Below, in pieces: positions 1 to 6,164 of a stretch of 12,155 nucleotides of DNA. The stretch is taken from the NCBI GenBank assembly GCA_035935465.1, contig DASYXA010000081.1, forward strand, positions 1-12,155, written 5' to 3'. The stretch is from UBA4735 sp035935465 (lineage in GTDB: Bacteria; Chloroflexota; Limnocylindria; P2-11E). The notes below the pieces were generated by a model. That model did no database searches. It was not told the DNA's origin and saw only the letters and a list, made by a program, of their open reading frames with translations. Position 1 is the first letter of the stretch, and every line of letters begins with the position of its first letter. A program made the translations under genes and the position numbers.

Positions 1-142
1 CGCCGACCTTCAGGTACATCGTGATCTCGTCGCCGCAGAGCGGGTTCGTGTCGTGGTACTGGTGCGTCGCGTCGGCAAGCTCCCCGAAGTTGTGCGGGTT
101 CTTGTAGTGGTCGAGGATGAACTCGCGGTAGAAGTCGTCCAT
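1..142 (-). CDS. sufU: SufU, Fe-S assembly scaffold / sulfur acceptor (5' part only)
   Basis: The first 47 codons of a SufU/NifU-N-like protein are visible; the gene runs off the left edge. The start reads MDDFYREFILDHYKNPHNFG, the family's typical N-terminal helix. It is followed by NPLCGDEI, which holds the first conserved Cys (C36) and the Asp two residues later (D38); in SufU homologues these are metal and sulfur ligands. SufU takes persulfide sulfur from SufS in the cytosol and passes it into Fe-S cluster assembly on the SufBCD complex. The ATG lies 13 nt after the sufS stop, with GGGAG (149-153) placed 6 nt upstream, so it belongs to the same operon. The remaining cysteines cannot be checked here. 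An IscU-type scaffold is the alternative, but the sequence style and the sufS neighbour favour SufU. Confidence 0.9.
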   Translation of the reverse strand, partial: MDDFYREFILDHYKNPHNFGELADATHQYHDTNPLCGDEITMYLKVG

Positions 143-155
143 CTCGATCTCCCGC

Positions 156-1415
156 CTAGACCTTGAACAGCTTCTTGGCCTTGTCGATCGCGGCGACGAG
201 CGCGTCGATCTCGGCGAAGGTGTTGTAGAGGTAGAAGCTCGCGCGGGTGGTGGCCGCGGTGCCGAGCCGGGCCATGAGCGGCTGGTTGCAGTGATGCCCC
301 GCCCGCACGCAGATCCCCTCGCTGTCGAAGATCTGGGCGACGTCGTGCGGATGGATGCCCGCGACATCGAATGAGATGACCCCGACGCGGTCCTCGGCCG
401 TCGTCGGCCCATAGACCGTGACCCCCGGGATCGCGACCAGTCGGGGCAGCGCGTAGGCGACGAGGGCCCGCTCGTGCTCGTGGATCTTGTCCATGCCGAC
501 AGCCTGGAGGTAGTCGACCGCGGCACCGAGCCCGATGGCGTCGACGTACGCCGAGGTGCCGGCCTCGAACTTCCAGGGCAGCTCGTTCCAGGTCGTGAGG
601 TCGACCGCGACGCGCGAGATCATGTCGCCGCCGTACAGGAACGGGCGCATCTGCTCGAGGATCGCCGCACGGCCCCACACGACACCCGAGCCGGGTGGCG
701 CGAGCATCTTGTGGCCGCTGAACGCGAGGAAGTCGCAATCGAGGTCTCGGACGTCCACCGTGGAGTGCGGGACCGACTGCGCCCCGTCGATCACGACGAG
801 CGCGCCGGCGGCGTGGGCTTCCGCCGTGAGCTCCTTCGCCGGCGTGACCGTGCCGAGGCCGTTGCTCGTGTGCGTGAGCGTGACGAGCTTCGGACGCTTG
901 GCCATCGCCGCGGTGAACTGGTCGCGCTTGAGCCGGCCCTCGTCGTCGATGTCCACGACGACGAGCTCCGCACCGGCCTGCTTGGCGAGCTGCTGCCAGG
1001 GGACGAAGTTGGAGTGATGCTCGAGGACGGTCGTGACGATGACGTCGCCGGCGCCGATGTGCTCGCGGCCCCAGGTCTGCATGATCAAGTTCAAGCCCTC
1101 GGTCGCGTTACGGCAGAAGATGACCTCACGCGTCTGCGGGGCGTTGATGAGCTTCGCGACCCGCTCGCGGGCGCCCTCGAACAGCGCGGTCGTCCGCTCG
1201 CTGAACTCGTAGACCCCGCGGTGGATGTTCGCGTTGTGCTCGAGGTACACGTCCGACATCGCCTCGATGACCGCCTTCGGCTTCTGGCTCGTCGCGGCGT
1301 TGTCCAGATAGACGAGCGGCTTGCCGTGCGCCGTGCGCGACAGGATCGGGAAGTCGGCGCGGATGCGCTCGACGTCGAGCGGTGTCGGGGCCTCGGCCGG
1401 CGCGATGACGGCCAC
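156..1415 (-). CDS. sufS: SufS, cysteine desulfurase (group II)
   Basis: A 419-residue PLP-dependent class V aminotransferase-fold enzyme. It removes sulfur from L-cysteine, giving alanine and an enzyme persulfide that feeds Fe-S cluster assembly. Visible motifs are: the N-terminal YLDNAATSQKP segment; LEHHSN near 131-136; VIDGAQS (208-214) with the PLP-binding Asp and Gln; SGHK with the Schiff-base lysine K236; and RAGHHCNQP with the catalytic cysteine C376. The RxGHHC form marks the SufS type rather than the NifS/IscS type. Length is normal, with a slightly long N-terminal tail. The start is GTG, and its G is also the last base of the sufC TAG stop (TAGTG), with no clear Shine-Dalgarno sequence, which suggests reinitiation after sufC. 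SufU follows directly and is the expected sulfur acceptor. Confidence 0.97.
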   Translation of the reverse strand: MAVIAPAEAPTPLDVERIRADFPILSRTAHGKPLVYLDNAATSQKPKAVIEAMSDVYLEHNANIHRGVYEFSERTTALFEGARERVAKLINAPQTREVIFCRNATEGLNLIMQTWGREHIGAGDVIVTTVLEHHSNFVPWQQLAKQAGAELVVVDIDDEGRLKRDQFTAAMAKRPKLVTLTHTSNGLGTVTPAKELTAEAHAAGALVVIDGAQSVPHSTVDVRDLDCDFLAFSGHKMLAPPGSGVVWGRAAILEQMRPFLYGGDMISRVAVDLTTWNELPWKFEAGTSAYVDAIGLGAAVDYLQAVGMDKIHEHERALVAYALPRLVAIPGVTVYGPTTAEDRVGVISFDVAGIHPHDVAQIFDSEGICVRAGHHCNQPLMARLGTAATTRASFYLYNTFAEIDALVAAIDKAKKLFKV

Positions 1416-2245
1416 TACTTGGCCACCGCGGCCGGCTGCTGCTTCTCACCACGGCCTTCGGCCGCGTCCGCTGACGGCTCTTTGTAGAGCTCCTCGCGCA
1501 CGAAGTCGTAGCCCTTCTGCTCGAGCTCGGCGGCGAGCTCGCGGCCGCCGGTGCGGACGATGCGGCCGTCGACCAGCACGTGCACGAAGTCGGGCTGGAC
1601 GTAGCGGAGGATCCGCTCGTAATGCGTGATGAGCAGGATCCCGATGTCGGGCCCGCGGAGCGACTCGATGCCGGTCGCGATCGTCTTCAGCGCGTCGATG
1701 TCGAGGCCGGAGTCGGTCTCGTCGAGGATCGCGAACGTCGGCTGGAACATGTGCATCTGGAGGGTCTCGAGGCGCTTCTTCTCGCCGCCGGAGAACCCGT
1801 CGTTGACCGCGCGCTTCAGGAAGTCGTCCGGGACCTGGAGCAGCTGCATCTTCTCGGCGAGCAGCTTGCGGAACTGCGGGATCGGCAGGTCGTTCTTCTT
1901 CTCGACACCGGGCGTCGCGCGCCGCGCATTGATCGCCGTGCGCAGGAAGTTGGCGACCGACACGCCCGGGATCGCCGAGGGGTACTGGAACGCCAGGAAC
2001 AGGCCCTTGCGGGCGCGCTCGTCGACCGGCAGCGCGAGCACGTCCGCGCCGTCGAGCGCGACCGAGCCGCGCGTGACCTTGTAGCGCGGGTGGCCCATGA
2101 TCGCGAGCGACAGCGTGCTCTTGCCCGAGCCGTTCGGGCCCATGATCGCGTGGACCTCTCCACTGCGGACGACGAGGTCGATCCCCTTCAGGATCACCTT
2201 GTCATCCACGTTCACGTGGAGATCTTGGATCTCGAGCGTCGACAC
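1415..2245 (-). CDS. sufC: SufC, Fe-S cluster assembly ATPase
   Basis: A 276-residue ABC-type ATPase. SufC is a cytosolic ATPase that works with SufB and SufD in the scaffold complex, not in a membrane transporter. Visible motifs are Walker A GPNGSGKS (36-43), Q-loop Q87, signature FSGGEKKR (151-158), Walker B FAILDETDSGLD (171-182, catalytic E176) and switch H208 in ITHY. The signature with EKKR and the DETDSGLD Walker B are typical of SufC and separate it from ordinary transporter ATPases. The C-terminus carries about 20 extra low-complexity residues (PSADAAEGRGEKQQPAAVAK) not needed for the fold. Start is GTG with AGGGGGAG (2251-2258) 5 nt upstream. It lies 30 nt after the regulator stop and overlaps sufS by 1 nt. 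SufB and SufD are not adjacent on either side inside the window. Confidence 0.96.
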   Translation of the reverse strand: MSTLEIQDLHVNVDDKVILKGIDLVVRSGEVHAIMGPNGSGKSTLSLAIMGHPRYKVTRGSVALDGADVLALPVDERARKGLFLAFQYPSAIPGVSVANFLRTAINARRATPGVEKKNDLPIPQFRKLLAEKMQLLQVPDDFLKRAVNDGFSGGEKKRLETLQMHMFQPTFAILDETDSGLDIDALKTIATGIESLRGPDIGILLITHYERILRYVQPDFVHVLVDGRIVRTGGRELAAELEQKGYDFVREELYKEPSADAAEGRGEKQQPAAVAK

Positions 2246-2275
2246 GATGTCTCCCCCTCTTGACCTGGCGGGCCG

Positions 2276-2746
2276 CTACGGCGCGACGGTGCCATTCTGC
2301 TGCTGGGTCTGCCGGGCCAGCTCGGCGAGCGTCATGCCGTCGAGCGCGATCGCGATGGTGGACTGGAGCTTGAGCCAGACGAGTCGCGTGCCGCAGCCCT
2401 GCTCGCGCACGCAGTTGAGGACCGGATCGCCCTCCGCGGTGCAGACCTGCGGCTCGATCGGGCCCTCGAGCGCACGGACGACGTCGCCCGCGGTGATCCG
2501 CGCGGGCTCGCGCGCGAGCGTGTAGCCACCACCGGCGCCACGCTTGCCGTTCACGAGCCCGGCCTTGCGCAGGACCGCGACAAGCTGCTCGAGGTACGCC
2601 TCGGGAAGCTGCTCGCGCTCCGCGACGGCGTGCAGCGACACGCTGCCTGCGCCGAAGTGGCGCGCGAGATCGACCATGAGGCGCATCCCGTACTCGCCTC
2701 GGGTCGAGACGTGGAACGCGGCGGGTGTGGTGGGATTCCCGAGCAC
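2276..2746 (-). CDS. Rrf2/IscR-family transcriptional regulator, likely Fe-S sensing, heading the suf operon
   Basis: A 156-residue Rrf2 winged-helix regulator. The conserved N-terminal helix (STRGEYGMRLMVDLA, 14-28), the recognition region around VAEREQLPEAYLEQL (41-55) and the wing (GAGGGYTLA, 70-78) are all present. Cysteines C102, C112 and C118 (C-X9-C-X5-C) match the place where IscR-type members hold a [2Fe-2S] cluster. It is therefore probably a cluster sensor rather than a cysteine-metabolism regulator of the CymR type, which lacks these residues. The first Cys pair is spaced wider than the X5 of E. coli IscR. The reading frame stays open far upstream, but the GTG at 2746 is the only start that keeps the conserved N-terminus without a long non-homologous extension. 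It lies 30 nt before sufC, consistent with autoregulation and control of sufC-sufS-sufU. No Shine-Dalgarno sequence is evident. Confidence 0.9.
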   Translation of the reverse strand: MLGNPTTPAAFHVSTRGEYGMRLMVDLARHFGAGSVSLHAVAEREQLPEAYLEQLVAVLRKAGLVNGKRGAGGGYTLAREPARITAGDVVRALEGPIEPQVCTAEGDPVLNCVREQGCGTRLVWLKLQSTIAIALDGMTLAELARQTQQQNGTVAP

Positions 2747-2758
2747 TACGGTCGGAAT
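2735..2758 (-). promoter_or_regulatory. Imperfect dyad over the regulator start, candidate operator
   Basis: On the minus strand the arms read ATTCCGA and TCGGGAAT, separated by 9 bases; pairing the CCGA/TCGG cores leaves one bulged G. The dyad touches the -10-like box and covers the GTG start of the Rrf2 gene, a position fitting repression by its own product. The sequence does not closely match the E. coli IscR sites I know, so binding is inference. Confidence 0.35.
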
Positions 2759-2762
2759 TCTA
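2757..2762 (-). promoter_or_regulatory. Candidate -10 box (TAGAAT) of the rrf2-suf operon
   Basis: TAGAAT on the minus strand fits the TANNNT form of a -10 element. Transcription would begin near 2750, only about 4 nt before the GTG start, giving an almost leaderless mRNA; this agrees with the missing Shine-Dalgarno sequence. No good -35 box is seen at the usual distance, so confidence is low. Confidence 0.35.
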
Positions 2763-2819
2763 CCCCCGCGGCGACCGCCGCGGCTAGTGCGTTGCAGTGC
2801 GCTCAACGACCATAGCGAC

Positions 2820-3767
2820 GTGCGCCTGCACCGGCTCCGGAGAGCCTTGCGGATCCGGCTACTCCTCGCGTGTGTCGTCGTGCTGGCTGGCTCGTGCGGC
2901 GCACCTGCGGCGTCAACGAGCCAGCTCGTACCGAGCAGCCGACCGGCCTCTGCCCAGGCGCCGGCGTCCGCGCCGGCGTCCGCGCCGGCGCCCTTGTCAG
3001 GTGGGAACGTATCCGCGACGCCGAGTCTTGGACCAGCTGCACCCACAGCGACGCCCGGCGGCCCGACCTCGCGGACGGTCACCTTCATCGACGAGGCCAG
3101 CCATCAGCTCCTGGCCGTGTCCAGCGACCTCGGCGCTCGGGATGCCGGCCACTTCGCGTTCCAGATCGGCGGCACGAGCGTCGTATCCGCATCCGGTACC
3201 CTCACCGCGACACCGGCCGGACCGCTGTCCCTCACCTATGACGGCCCAGCGACCCTGCTGCCGACGGTCTCGCTCGGGGCGGGCCCCACGGCACCCGCGG
3301 CCGTCTCGCCACGCACCGTGACGATCTCGCTCAGAGCGACACTCGTTCCCGACATCCTGCAGGCGGACGCCGTCCTGACCATCGGCACAGACCGGTACGT
3401 CCTCGTGACGAGGCTTCCGAGCGCGGGCGGGGTGCTGGAGCTGCTCGACCACGTCGAGGCAGCGTTCCTCGCCGACGACCCAGTAGCGCTGTATCCATTG
3501 ATGACCACCGACATCACCGGCAGCCAGACCGCGGAGCAGTTCGCGACAACGTGGCGGACGCAGGCGGCGGCGGCTGGCAGGCGGATCGTGGGCCTCACCC
3601 GGGGCGAGGTCGGCACGGTAGAAGCCTCGGCCATCGGGTACGGGGTCGTTCGCGTGGCCTACCGGGTCGAGACCCGGACCGCGTCCGGCACCTCCACCAC
3701 CGCATCGGAGATGGTGCTCATCCACCAAGCGGCGGGCTGGAAGCTCTGGTTCACCTCGGACCGGTGA
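2820..3767 (+). CDS. Probable secreted lipoprotein with NTF2-like C-terminal domain, function unknown
   Basis: I do not recognise a specific family. With the GTG start at 2820 the protein has 315 residues. It begins with a basic segment (RLHRLRRALRIR), a hydrophobic stretch (LLLACVVVLAG) and a lipobox-like LAGSC with C26 as the likely lipidated residue; Ala rather than Leu at -3 is less typical. Residues 27-83 form an Ala/Pro/Ser/Thr-rich linker that includes three APA[SP] repeats (47-58), as expected for a tether on the outer face of the membrane. Residues 84-200 look beta-rich. Residues 204-315 (from VLELLDHVEAAFLADDP to GWKLWFTSDR) resemble an NTF2/SnoaL-like fold, judged only by pattern. 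The start is uncertain: the frame is open upstream, GTG 2786 and TTG 2847 are alternatives, and none has a strong ribosome site. It is divergent from rrf2, and yjjX overlaps its stop. Confidence 0.7.
   Translation: MRLHRLRRALRIRLLLACVVVLAGSCGAPAASTSQLVPSSRPASAQAPASAPASAPAPLSGGNVSATPSLGPAAPTATPGGPTSRTVTFIDEASHQLLAVSSDLGARDAGHFAFQIGGTSVVSASGTLTATPAGPLSLTYDGPATLLPTVSLGAGPTAPAAVSPRTVTISLRATLVPDILQADAVLTIGTDRYVLVTRLPSAGGVLELLDHVEAAFLADDPVALYPLMTTDITGSQTAEQFATTWRTQAAAAGRRIVGLTRGEVGTVEASAIGYGVVRVAYRVETRTASGTSTTASEMVLIHQAAGWKLWFTSDR
2958..2993 (+). repeat. Three tandem copies of a 12-bp unit in the lipoprotein linker
   Basis: The unit GCGCCGGCGTCC occurs twice exactly and a third time with one change (T to C). 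Each copy encodes four residues (APAS, APAS, APAP) in frame. Changes in copy number would lengthen or shorten the linker without a frameshift. Confidence 0.9.
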
Positions 3768-4309
3768 CCTCCGGACGGCTTGCGTTCCGCAGCGCGGCGA
3801 TCGGCTCGACGAATCCGGCGAAGGTCGCTGCCGTGACCGAGGCCCTCGCCGAGCTCGCCCCCGGGTGCGCGGTCACCGGGATCGCGGTGCCGTCCGGCGC
3901 GGGCCACCAGCCGTTCGGCGACGCCGCGACGCGCGCCGGCGCGCTCGAGCGAGCGCGCAACGCGCTTGCCGCGAGCGGCGCGGACATCGCGTTCGGGCTC
4001 GAGGGCGGCGTGGAGCTCGACGGCGATCGGGTGTGGCTCTTGTCGTGGGTCGCGGCGATCGATCCGGCAGGCCGCGCGGGCTACGCGAGCGGCCTCCGGA
4101 TGCTCCTGCCGCCGTCACTGGCGGGCGGCCTCCGGGCGGGCGAGGAGCTGGGGACGCTCGTCGACGCGCTGTTCGGCGTGAAGGACAGCAAGACCGCGAG
4201 CGGCGCGATCGGGCTGCTCACCGCCGGCGCGGTGTCACGCACGGACGCGTTCGCCGACCTGGTCGCCATGAGCCTCGCCCCGTGGATCCATCCCGACCAC
4301 TATCGGTAG
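3764..4309 (+). CDS. yjjX: YjjX-family inosine/xanthosine triphosphatase (NTPase)
   Basis: A 181-residue protein of the YjjX (DUF84, non-canonical purine NTPase) family. It hydrolyses ITP and XTP to the monophosphates and so keeps deaminated purines out of nucleic acids. Family motifs are clear: IGSTNPAKV (13-21) at the nucleotide-binding N-terminus, HQPFGD (48-53), the AFGLEGGVE block (76-84), GEELG (126-130), and KTASGAIGLLTAG (143-155) followed by R159. Length is normal for the family. The start is GTG, whose last three bases with the following A make GTGA, overlapping the TGA stop of the lipoprotein by 4 nt, so translation is probably coupled. The 3' end overlaps the convergent exporter gene by 75 bp. 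The classic HAM1/RdgB family is excluded because its SHDTEVG-type motifs are absent. Confidence 0.9.
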   Translation: MTSGRLAFRSAAIGSTNPAKVAAVTEALAELAPGCAVTGIAVPSGAGHQPFGDAATRAGALERARNALAASGADIAFGLEGGVELDGDRVWLLSWVAAIDPAGRAGYASGLRMLLPPSLAGGLRAGEELGTLVDALFGVKDSKTASGAIGLLTAGAVSRTDAFADLVAMSLAPWIHPDHYR

Positions 4310-6148
4310 CGGCGGCTCGGCGGGCCTGTCATCCGCGGCTGCGCCATCTTCGGAGCGGAACGCACGCGTGTAGAGGCGCCAGTAGAGCGCCTCGCGGGCC
4401 ATGAGCTCGGGGTGCGTCCCGTCATCGACGATCCGGCCGCGGTCGAGCACGAGGATCCGGTCGGCGGCCTCGACCGTCGTGAGCCGGTGCGCGATGACGA
4501 TGGTCGTCCGCCCGAGCATGAGCCGCGCGAGCGCCTCCTGAACGAGGTACTCGCTCTCGTTGTCGAGCGACGAGGTGGCCTCGTCGAGCAGGAGCACCGG
4601 CGAATCGCGCAGGAGCGCGCGGGCGATCGCGATGCGCTGCCGCTGTCCGACCGAGAGCTTCACCCCGCGCTCGCCGACGATCGTCTCGTACTTCTCGGGA
4701 AGCCGGTCGATGAACTCGGTCGCGTTCGCGGCTTCGGCCGCGGCGAAGAGCTGCGCGTCGGTCGCGCCGAGCCGGCCGTAGCGGATGTTCTCCGCGACGG
4801 TCGTCGCGAACAGGATCGGCTCCTGCGGGACGACCGCGATCTTCTCGCGCACCGATCGGACGGTGAGATCGCGCAGGTCATGGCCGTCGAGCGTGATCCG
4901 CCCCGCGGTCGGGTCGTAGAACCGCGCGACGAGGCTGACCAGCGTCGTCTTCCCGGCGCCGGAGGGACCGACGAGCGCGGTGGTCTTCCCGGCGGCGAAC
5001 GTCGTCGCGACGTCCAGCAGCACGAGCGGCCCCTGCGCGTACCGGAACGACACGCCATCGAACGCGATGCGGCCGTCGGCCGCCCGTAGCGCGGTCGCGC
5101 CCGGACGGTCGGCGATCTCGGGTGCGGTGTCGAGCAAGGCGAAGATGCGGTCGGCTGCGCCGAAGGCCTCCTGCACCTGGGTCCACTGCGAGGCGAGCGC
5201 GCCGACCGGTCCGGCGACCATTCCCGCGTACAGCAGGAAGGCGACGAGCTCGCCGGTGGTCGCCTCGCCGCGGATCACCTGGTGCCCGCCGTACCAGAGC
5301 ACGACGATCGAGGCGGCGAAGCCGAGGAACCCGATGAGCGGGAACAGCGTTGACGAGAGCCGCGCGCGCTCCAGGACCTTCGTGAGCGTGATGAGCAGCT
5401 TCGTGCGGAATCGCTCGGATTCGTACTCCTCGCGCGTGAACGCCTGCACCGTGCGGACCTCGGCGATCGCCTCCTGCAGGACACCGACGGCCTCGCCCTG
5501 CGCGTCCTGCGCCTCGCGCGAGATCGAGCGGATCCTGCGGCCAAGGAACTGCCCGATGAGCCCGATCGGTGGCGCGACGACGAGCGTGAGCAGCGCGAGC
5601 CGCCAGTTCATCAGGAAGATGACGACGAGCCCTCCGACCAGCGTGAGCACCTGTCCGAGCACGGAGATGATCGTCTGCGTGATGACCCCGTGGACCAGCG
5701 TCGCGTCGCTCGTCACGTGCGACATGAGCTCGCCGGTCTTGCGCCGCGTGAAGAACGACAGGGACAGCGACTGGAGGTGCCGCACGATCTCCATCCGGAG
5801 GTCGAAGATCACGCGCTCGCCGGTCCAGGTCATCACATAGCCGCGCAGGCCGTCGATCGCCGCGCGCACGAGCAGGACCGCGATGAGCCCCAGCACGAGC
5901 TGATCGAGGAGCGCGGCGTCCTTGAGCCCGAGATCGAGGACACGCAGCACCACCTGCGGCCAGACCAGGCTGAGCACCGTGGAGAGGATCAGCAGGGCCG
6001 CCGAGAGCATGAGGTTCCGGCGGTACGGCCGAACGAACCGCAGGAGCCGCCGGTACATCGCGATGGACGGCTTCTTCCTCGGCTGACCGCTGCCGCCCAT
6101 CATTATGAGTCCGTGCCCGCCGCCACCCGAGGCGACCCGCATCATCAT
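4235..6148 (-). CDS. ABC half-exporter (MsbA/MdlB-type, TMD-NBD fusion)
   Basis: A 637-residue type IV ABC exporter subunit that should act as a dimer. Six membrane helices fall near 47-70, 81-105, 157-178, 182-202, 266-288 and 297-320. The nucleotide-binding domain follows: Walker A GPSGAGKT (394-401), Q-loop Q442, signature LSVGQRQR (498-505), Walker B VLLLDE (518-523) and H-loop H554. The signature has Val500 where Gly is most usual. The N-terminus is Met/Gly-rich (MMMRVASGGGGHGLIMMGG), and residues 597-637 form a weakly ordered tail encoded partly opposite yjjX. Substrate cannot be told from sequence; lipids, drugs or peptides are possible. It starts 16 nt after the solute-binding protein stop, so it is probably cotranscribed with the importer genes. 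Three consecutive ATGs (6148, 6145, 6142) compete as starts. Confidence 0.92.
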   Translation of the reverse strand: MMMRVASGGGGHGLIMMGGSGQPRKKPSIAMYRRLLRFVRPYRRNLMLSAALLILSTVLSLVWPQVVLRVLDLGLKDAALLDQLVLGLIAVLLVRAAIDGLRGYVMTWTGERVIFDLRMEIVRHLQSLSLSFFTRRKTGELMSHVTSDATLVHGVITQTIISVLGQVLTLVGGLVVIFLMNWRLALLTLVVAPPIGLIGQFLGRRIRSISREAQDAQGEAVGVLQEAIAEVRTVQAFTREEYESERFRTKLLITLTKVLERARLSSTLFPLIGFLGFAASIVVLWYGGHQVIRGEATTGELVAFLLYAGMVAGPVGALASQWTQVQEAFGAADRIFALLDTAPEIADRPGATALRAADGRIAFDGVSFRYAQGPLVLLDVATTFAAGKTTALVGPSGAGKTTLVSLVARFYDPTAGRITLDGHDLRDLTVRSVREKIAVVPQEPILFATTVAENIRYGRLGATDAQLFAAAEAANATEFIDRLPEKYETIVGERGVKLSVGQRQRIAIARALLRDSPVLLLDEATSSLDNESEYLVQEALARLMLGRTTIVIAHRLTTVEAADRILVLDRGRIVDDGTHPELMAREALYWRLYTRAFRSEDGAAADDRPAEPPLPIVVGMDPRGEAHGDQVGERVRA

Positions 6149-6150
6149 CG

Positions 6151-6154
6151 CCTC
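6151..6154 (-). promoter_or_regulatory. Shine-Dalgarno core (GAGG) deciding the exporter start
   Basis: GAGG lies 2, 5 and 8 nt before the three consecutive ATG codons at 6148, 6145 and 6142. The first is too close for good initiation, so the real protein probably starts at the second or third Met, losing one or two residues. Confidence 0.45.
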
Positions 6155-6164
6155 AGGGTAGGCG

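Noticed and set aside
10..738. Open minus-strand frame overlapping sufU and sufS
   Set aside because: It is an alternate frame of sufS and the sufU start, Arg-rich and without any domain.
474..1487. Long open plus-strand frame opposite sufS
   Set aside because: Composition is Arg/Asp/Val-rich with no domain, and it is the antisense of a certain sufS gene; typical of GC-rich codon bias.
2747..3088. N-terminal extension of the Rrf2 regulator
   Set aside because: The open frame continues but lacks similarity to the family, runs antisense to the divergent lipoprotein gene, and would cross the putative promoter.
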